Shown here: piece by piece, positions 14,564 through 18,550 of the stretch
Position numbering within the stretch: position 1 is the first letter of the stretch
How the letters are laid out: every line of letters begins with the position of its first letter
DNA from: Candidatus Rokuibacteriota bacterium
Lineage (GTDB): Bacteria; Methylomirabilota; Methylomirabilia; Rokubacteriales; CSP1-6
Assembly: GCA_016201645.1 (NCBI GenBank)
Contig: JACQCL010000053.1
Coordinates: forward strand, 1 to 18,550
Reading direction: 5' to 3'
DNA: 18,550 bases
Position numbers and translations under genes: made by a program
Notes under the pieces: model-generated
Seen by the model: only the letters and a program-made list of their open reading frames with translations
What the model was told of the DNA's origin: nothing
The model's database searches: none

Positions 14564-14578
14564 GCAAAGGGCGTGCCA
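14564..14578 (-). promoter_or_regulatory. Sigma-54 promoter (-24/-12) of the single PilZ gene
   Basis: The minus strand reads TGGCACGCCCTTTGC, a full match to TGGCACG-N4-TTGC with correct GG-to-GC spacing. It lies 27 bases before the ATG, leaving a short leader with the ribosome-binding site. Confidence 0.75.
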
Positions 14579-14663
14579 CGGACGGGGACCCCTTCCGAGT
14601 CCTTTATTTCCGGGATGTTGGTGGGCGGCGCCGGCGACGGCCGGAACGTGGCAAGGGCCACCC

Positions 14664-14681
14664 TGTCATCGGCGGTGGACA
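14664..14681. promoter_or_regulatory. Possible enhancer-binding site upstream of the sigma-54 promoter
   Basis: TGTC (14664-14667) and GACA (14678-14681) form a short dyad with a 10-bp spacer about 90-100 bp upstream of the -24/-12 element, the usual distance for a bacterial enhancer-binding protein. The half-sites are short, so chance occurrence is possible. Confidence 0.25.
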
Positions 14682-14779
14682 AGCTGCCACCGACCACGGT
14701 ACTTGGGTATGAACGGCGATGGTGGGTTTGGGCCCGGCTCGCGGCCGGCCCGATGGCGTGTGTTCCGAGAGGGATGAGG

Positions 14780-15484
14780 TTACGGTCCAGCCACCTCCGC
14801 CCGTATCTGAAGAGAATCCAGGAGAGCTTTGAAGCGTCCGAGCTGTTCGCGACCGACCTCGACAAGGAGCAGGGTCACACTGTTGGGCTCCCGTCGCCAG
14901 ACAATTCCCTTGACCGAAACCGGCGGCTGCCCGTCGGTCGCAGCCAGCCGCAGCTGGACGCCGCTTCCCCATAAGGGCTGAATCGCCGTGGCCGGCCACG
15001 CCACCTTGATCCCAAAGGGGCTGAGATCGACCGTTTTGCCCTGCCAGTAGCGAGGCGACTCGGTCTCAAAATTAATATCCAGATCCGCGTCCGTGCGAAG
15101 GGCTCGCCGCCGGTCCTTCATGGGTTTGGCGCTCGGGTCGACGCGGGGGGGTCCACCGGAACAGTTTTGCAGGAGTGAATCCACGAGGCCCTTCAGGCGC
15201 GCGAAACGCTGGGCCTCGAGATCGACGAAGTTTAAGGCCACGCCATCAGGATCGGTTCGAACCACATGTGCCGTGAGGGCGATGGGGGACTCGCCATCGG
15301 GCAGGGCAAGCCGCAGATCGGCCCTCGTGCCGGGAGCAAGGTTCAGCCAGGTTGCCGGCACGCCGACTTTGACCCCGTACGGACTCAGGTCGACGGTCTT
15401 TGCCTGCCACTGAATGCCCCGAGCTTCGACGGAGGTATCCAACGCCACACCGACCCGCGGGTATCGTCGCCGATCTCGCCCCAT
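14780..15484 (-). CDS. Tandem PilZ-domain protein
   Basis: A protein of 234 residues with two PilZ domains. Domain 1 (about 3-105) has RRRYPR (Arg6, Arg10) and DLSPYG (Asp32, Ser34, Gly37). Domain 2 (about 123-228) has RRRALR (Arg126, Arg130) and DLSPFG (Asp153, Ser155, Gly158). Both motif pairs are complete, so both domains should bind cyclic di-GMP. There is no output domain, membrane segment or signal peptide, so action is by protein contact in the cytoplasm. The ATG at 15484 has GGGAGGG just upstream. A sigma-54-type promoter lies at 15548-15562. The target process (motility, pili or polysaccharide) is not shown here. Confidence 0.9.
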   Translation of the reverse strand: MGRDRRRYPRVGVALDTSVEARGIQWQAKTVDLSPYGVKVGVPATWLNLAPGTRADLRLALPDGESPIALTAHVVRTDPDGVALNFVDLEAQRFARLKGLVDSLLQNCSGGPPRVDPSAKPMKDRRRALRTDADLDINFETESPRYWQGKTVDLSPFGIKVAWPATAIQPLWGSGVQLRLAATDGQPPVSVKGIVWRREPNSVTLLLVEVGREQLGRFKALLDSLQIRAEVAGP

Positions 15485-15547
15485 GGGGGACCCTCCCTTC
15501 TCGGATGAAACGCCGCCTCAGACCCAATACGGCCGTCTGGTCCAGGA

Positions 15548-15562
15548 GCAAGGGGGATGCCA
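15548..15562 (-). promoter_or_regulatory. Sigma-54 promoter (-24/-12) of the tandem PilZ gene
   Basis: The minus strand reads TGGCATCCCCCTTGC, followed by T. GG and GC are correctly spaced, with TGGCA and TTGCT matching the consensus. A small dyad AGCAG-AA-CTGCT lies upstream at 15602-15613. The leader to the ATG at 15484 would be about 50 nt. Confidence 0.65.
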
Positions 15563-15670
15563 CGGGGATACCCTTCGGAAATCCTTGTCTCGCAAGTGGT
15601 TAGCAGAACTGCTGGAACACGTTGGGGGGGGAGAGCGGGTCAAGATGGCAAGGGCAGGACAAATTCGCAA

Positions 15671-15687
15671 CCGGCGAGAGCCGCCGG
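15671..15687 (-). terminator. GC hairpin just after the accA end
   Basis: CCGGCG (15671-15676), loop AGAGC, CGCCGG (15682-15687), a 6-bp perfect stem 8 bases past the TGA of the restored accA frame. A weak T-containing stretch follows on the minus strand. Confidence 0.3.
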
Positions 15688-15694
15688 GACTGAC

Positions 15695-16648
15695 TCAGGC
15701 GGTTTCCTCGAAGGCGCCGATCTTGCGGAACTTCTCGTAGCGCTCGAGGACCAGTTCCTCGGCGCTCTTGGACTTGAGCTCCCAGAGATGGTCCCGGAGC
15801 GCCTGCCGCACGGCGGCCGCGGTCTCCTCCCAGTTCCGGTGCGCCCCGCCCACGGGCTCGCGCACGATGCCGTCGATGACGCCGAGGCGCTGGAGATCGG
15901 GCGCGGTGATGCGGAGGAGTTCCGCCGCTTACGGGGCCTTCCCGGCGTCTCCCCACAGGATCGCGGCGCACCCCTCCGGGGAGATCACCGAGTAGATCGC
16001 GTACTCGAGCATCAGCACCCGATTGGCGACCCCGATGGCCAGGGCGCCGCCGCTCCCCCCCTCGCCTGTCACCACCGCGATCACCGGCGTGCGGAGCGCC
16101 GACATCTCGCGGAGGTTACGAGCGATGGCCTCGGCCTGCCCGCGCTCCTCGGCCCCCAGGCCGGGGTAGGCGCCCGGCGTGTCGATGAGCGTGATGATCG
16201 GCTTGGCGAATTTCTCCGCGAGCTTCATCAGCCGGAGCGCCTTGCGGTACCCCTCCGGATGAGGCATGCCGAAGTTTCGCGCCAGATTCTCGCGCGTGTC
16301 CCGCCCCTTCTGCTGCCCGATCACCACGACCGACTGGCCTTCGAACCGCGCGAGGCCGCCCACGATGGCCTTGTCGTCGCCGTAGAGGCGGTCGCCGTGG
16401 AGCTCCACGAAATCCTCGAGGAGGAGCCGGTAGAAGTCCAGCGTGTGGGGACGCTTCGGGTGGCGCGCGAGCTGGGTGCGTTGCCACGGGGTCAGGTTGG
16501 CGTAGGTCCGCTGCTGGAGGCGGTGGAGGCGATCCTCCAGCGAGGCGATCTCGTCCCGGGCCGCTAGCGGATCCGACGAGGCGCGGAGCTCGGCGATCCG
16601 GTTCTCCAACTCGAGCAGCGGTTTCTCGAACTCAAGCTCTTCCGGCAT
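15695..16648 (-). pseudogene. accA: accA, acetyl-CoA carboxylase carboxyltransferase alpha, with an in-frame stop
   Basis: AccA forms the carboxyltransferase with AccD, moving CO2 from carboxybiotin to acetyl-CoA in fatty-acid synthesis. The uninterrupted part (15929-16648, 239 residues) has the family core: HPKRPHTLDFYRLLL, ELHGDRLYGDD, GQQKGRDTRENLARNFGMPHPEGYRKALRLM, DTPGAYPGLGAEERGQAEAIA and GEGGSGGALAIG. It stops after GDAGKAP at a TAA (15929-15931). The same frame then reads AAELLRITAPDLQRLGVIDG onward to EKFRKIGAFEETA and a TGA at 15695-15697, giving a normal length of about 317. The TAA stands where AccA has Glu, so a single G-to-T change explains it. The ATG follows the upstream response regulator by 2 bases. 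Confidence 0.85.
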
Positions 16649-16650
16649 CG

Positions 16651-17040
16651 TTAACCCACATGCCTGGCGCTCGCGTGTTGCGCCAGAACTCGCCGGATGG
16701 CTTGTCGAAGATCCTCCGCGCCGAAAGGCTTCGTGAGCACCGGCACTTGAGTTTCCTCGAGAAAGTCAGAGAACGCCGGAGTCGATCCCGTCATAAAGAG
16801 CAGCCGCTGGAGAGCATCCGGTCGGCGCTGTTTCAGCTCGCGGTAGAACGTGGGGCCGTCCAACTCGGGTATTCGAAGGTCGCTCACGATGACGTCGTAG
16901 GAGCCTTGCTCGAGCAGGCTCAGCACCTGCGCGCGGTTGCTGGCGGTATGAACCTCGTGGTTGTCGGCCGAGAGCATCATGGCCACGGCGTCGAGAACGA
17001 TCGCGTCATCATCCACGACGAGGATGCGTCGGCGCTCCAT
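16651..17040 (-). CDS. Single-domain response regulator (CheY-like receiver)
   Basis: A receiver domain of 129 residues without an output domain. All catalytic residues are present: Asp10, Asp11 and Asp12 in VVDDD, phospho-acceptor Asp54 in VSDLRIPELDG, Thr84 in FMTGS, and Lys104 in LTKPF. It would be phosphorylated by a histidine kinase not encoded here. It lies between dnaE (4 bases away) and accA (2 bases away), an unusual insertion into the common dnaE-accA gene order, and is probably cotranscribed with them. Confidence 0.93.
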   Translation of the reverse strand: MERRRILVVDDDAIVLDAVAMMLSADNHEVHTASNRAQVLSLLEQGSYDVIVSDLRIPELDGPTFYRELKQRRPDALQRLLFMTGSTPAFSDFLEETQVPVLTKPFGAEDLRQAIRRVLAQHASARHVG

Positions 17041-17044
17041 ACTT

Positions 17045-18550
17045 CTAGCCCTGCCTCGAGGTCAGCGGCGTGGAAGGATACTCGATGAGGATGCTCCCCT
17101 GCCCCAGGAGCGCTTCCACTTTTGCCACGAGCCCGGCCGCCGGCTCGACGCCAAGCCCCTTGGCGCGGATCACGACCTCATGGTCGGGGAGCAGCAGGTG
17201 GACGAAGAGCGGGACCCGACCCGGATGCTCGACCGCGAGCCGCCGGACCGACTCGAGGAGATCTTGCGCCTCGCCGTTGGCAGGCACGCGGATCCGGCAG
17301 GTCTGGGCGTCGGGCCCGGTCGCCTCGGAGAATGGATCGCCGATCATCGTTTCCGTTGGCACGTCCTCCACGGGGCGGATGTCTTCCGCGAGCACCACGC
17401 GGCCCTTGTCGGTTTCGTCCACCCGGCCCCTGACGAGGATCGGCTCGCGGGATCGGAGGAGCGCCGCCGCGACCTTGAACGGGGCCGGGAAGATGGTGAG
17501 CTCGACGCTCCCGCCCATATCCTCCAGGGTGGCGAAGGCCATCCGGTCACCGCTCTTGGTGGGAATCTCCTTGAGGGCCGCGACCTGACCGAAAAGGATC
17601 AGGCGCGCGCCGGCGGCCTTCTGGGCCAAGTCGGCGATGGGCGTGGCTCCCAGGCGCTCGGCCACCTGTCGGAAGCGGGCCAGCGGGTGACCCGACAGGT
17701 AGAAGCCGAGCACTTCCTTCTCGTAGGCCAGCCGCTGATCCGGCTCCCACTCGGGGATCGCCTCCTCTTCGGGCGCGGCAGGGCGTGGGCCCGGTCCAGC
17801 CGGCGCCCCCTGGTCGGCGCCCATCATATCAAAAAACGACCCCTGGCCCTCCTGGCGGTCGCGCTGACGTCGCTGACCGGTCTCCATGGCTTGATCAAGC
17901 GTGGCGAGGAGCTGGGAGCGGGAGACCCCGAGCGAATCGAAGGCGCCGGCCTTGATCAAGCTCTCGATCACCCGCCGGTTGACCAGCCTGAGGTCCACGC
18001 GGGCGCAGAAGTCCGCCAGCGAGACGAACCGTCCTTTGGCCTCGCGGGTCGCCAGGATGGACTGGATGGCGGCCTCGCCGACGTTCTTGATCGCGGCGAG
18101 GCCGAACCGGATGGTGGCCCCCACCACGCTGAACTGAATGCCGGAGAGGTTCACGTCGGGCGGGAGGACCCGGATCCCCATTTGGCGACACTCTTCGATG
18201 TATTTGACGATCTTGTCCGTGTCCCCCATTTCTGAGGTGAGGAGCGCCGCCATGAATTCGACCGGGTGGTTCGCCTTGAAGTACGCGGTCTGGTAGGCGA
18301 CCACCGCGTACGCCGTGCCGTGCGAATTATGGACGACGATGCCGTTGGCAATGAAGCTCTGAGCCCCGGGCACCTCGAAGTCGTACGTCGGCTCGAACCC
18401 CTCCAGGACGAACTTCTTGGGTCTCGCCCAGGCGATCGCTGGCGCAACGAGCGCGTACAGTTGGGGGGAATCGAGGCGCCCGGCGAGATATTCGAGCGAG
18501 TCCCGGCGGATTCCTCGCTTTCGGCTGTCTCGCGCGACGAGGCCGTATGC
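17045..18550 (-). CDS. dnaE: DNA polymerase III alpha subunit, C-terminal part, with intein (5' end beyond window)
   Basis: The last 501 codons of the replicative polymerase subunit, open through the window edge. Residues encoded at 18325-17045 (426 aa) are the DnaE C-extein. They begin SHGTAYAVVAYQTAYFKANHP and EFMAALLTSEM, then run through the helix-hairpin-helix region (GLAAIKNVGEAAIQSIL, LVNRRVIESLIKAGAFD), EKEVLGFYLSGHPLARF, and an OB-fold domain (ILFGQVAALKEIPTKSGDRMAFATLED). The codons upstream, 18326-18550, encode the end of an intein. The polymerase catalytic aspartates lie outside the window. The stop is 4 bases from the response regulator start. Confidence 0.95.
   Translation of the reverse strand, partial: AYGLVARDSRKRGIRRDSLEYLAGRLDSPQLYALVAPAIAWARPKKFVLEGFEPTYDFEVPGAQSFIANGIVVHNSHGTAYAVVAYQTAYFKANHPVEFMAALLTSEMGDTDKIVKYIEECRQMGIRVLPPDVNLSGIQFSVVGATIRFGLAAIKNVGEAAIQSILATREAKGRFVSLADFCARVDLRLVNRRVIESLIKAGAFDSLGVSRSQLLATLDQAMETGQRRQRDRQEGQGSFFDMMGADQGAPAGPGPRPAAPEEEAIPEWEPDQRLAYEKEVLGFYLSGHPLARFRQVAERLGATPIADLAQKAAGARLILFGQVAALKEIPTKSGDRMAFATLEDMGGSVELTIFPAPFKVAAALLRSREPILVRGRVDETDKGRVVLAEDIRPVEDVPTETMIGDPFSEATGPDAQTCRIRVPANGEAQDLLESVRRLAVEHPGRVPLFVHLLLPDHEVVIRAKGLGVEPAAGLVAKVEALLGQGSILIEYPSTPLTSRQG
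18326..18550 (-). other. C-terminal end of a DnaE intein (partial)
   Basis: Seventy-five in-frame codons precede the extein. Their end has the standard protein-splicing blocks: block F, TYDFEVPGAQSFIANG, and block G, IVVHN, directly followed by Ser as the first C-extein residue. Penultimate His and terminal Asn, needed for Asn cyclisation, are present, so splicing should be active. Residues before (RRDSLEYLAGRLDS, LYALVAPAIAWA) may be the end of a homing-endonuclease or linker region, but no endonuclease motif can be confirmed in this part. The insertion point is just before the Ser of the conserved FNK-SH-AYA region of DnaE. Confidence 0.92.

Noticed and set aside
16961..18235. 424-residue plus-strand open frame opposite dnaE
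   Set aside because: Antisense of DnaE, with low-complexity composition and no domain.

Overview
This is an 18.5 kb GC-rich, gene-dense bacterial chromosome segment. Typical housekeeping genes (dnaE, accA, miaB) sit beside an archaeal-type fructose-1,6-bisphosphate aldolase/phosphatase, a bactofilin and PilZ proteins. The content suits an uncultured soil or subsurface lineage such as Rokubacteria/Methylomirabilota or a deltaproteobacterial relative. That placement is inference only. The window has no complete RNA gene, insertion sequence or CRISPR array.

Layout. 62-105: the 3' half of a tRNA-Arg(CCU)-like gene with no 5' half, possibly an attachment-site remnant. 119-1795: a membrane-bound hydrolase-like protein (-), then an unknown four-helix membrane protein, a small secreted protein and a 34-residue membrane peptide (+). 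1924-2830 (-): a YjbQ-family enzyme and a coiled-coil protein. 3132-5879 (+): a periplasmic protein with a TonB/TolA-like C-terminus, a lipoprotein cytochrome c, then a zinc-ribbon membrane protein, bactofilin and TPR protein that look like one operon. 5980-8331 (-): an overlapping operon of pseudo-receiver protein, PaaA-like di-iron protein and secretin-like protein, the last shifted out of frame near its end by a 28-bp tandem duplication. 8389-11449 (-): miaB, bifunctional-nuclease-family protein and a GT4 glycosyltransferase. 11598-14190: the FBP aldolase/phosphatase (-) diverging from a SorC-family regulator (+). 14187-15484 (-): two PilZ genes, each with a sigma-54-type promoter. 15695-18550 (-): dnaE (3' part, carrying an intein), a single-domain response regulator, and accA broken by an in-frame TAA.

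Main points. (1) The DnaE reading frame enters from the right through the C-terminal end of an intein, ending in FIANGIVVHN before the Ser of the C-extein. (2) accA has a TAA at codon 240 where a Glu is expected; frame and homology then continue to a normal end. (3) Both PilZ genes carry near-perfect -24/-12 elements, while other promoters look like a housekeeping type, TTGAC(N) with 17-18 bp to TAG(N)(N)T. (4) The SorC regulator beside the FBP enzyme, with a dyad against the FBP gene's -35, suggests a CggR-like sugar-phosphate switch for gluconeogenesis or carbon fixation. (5) The pseudo-receiver/di-iron/secretin-like operon has an unusual composition and is the best candidate here for an undescribed system.
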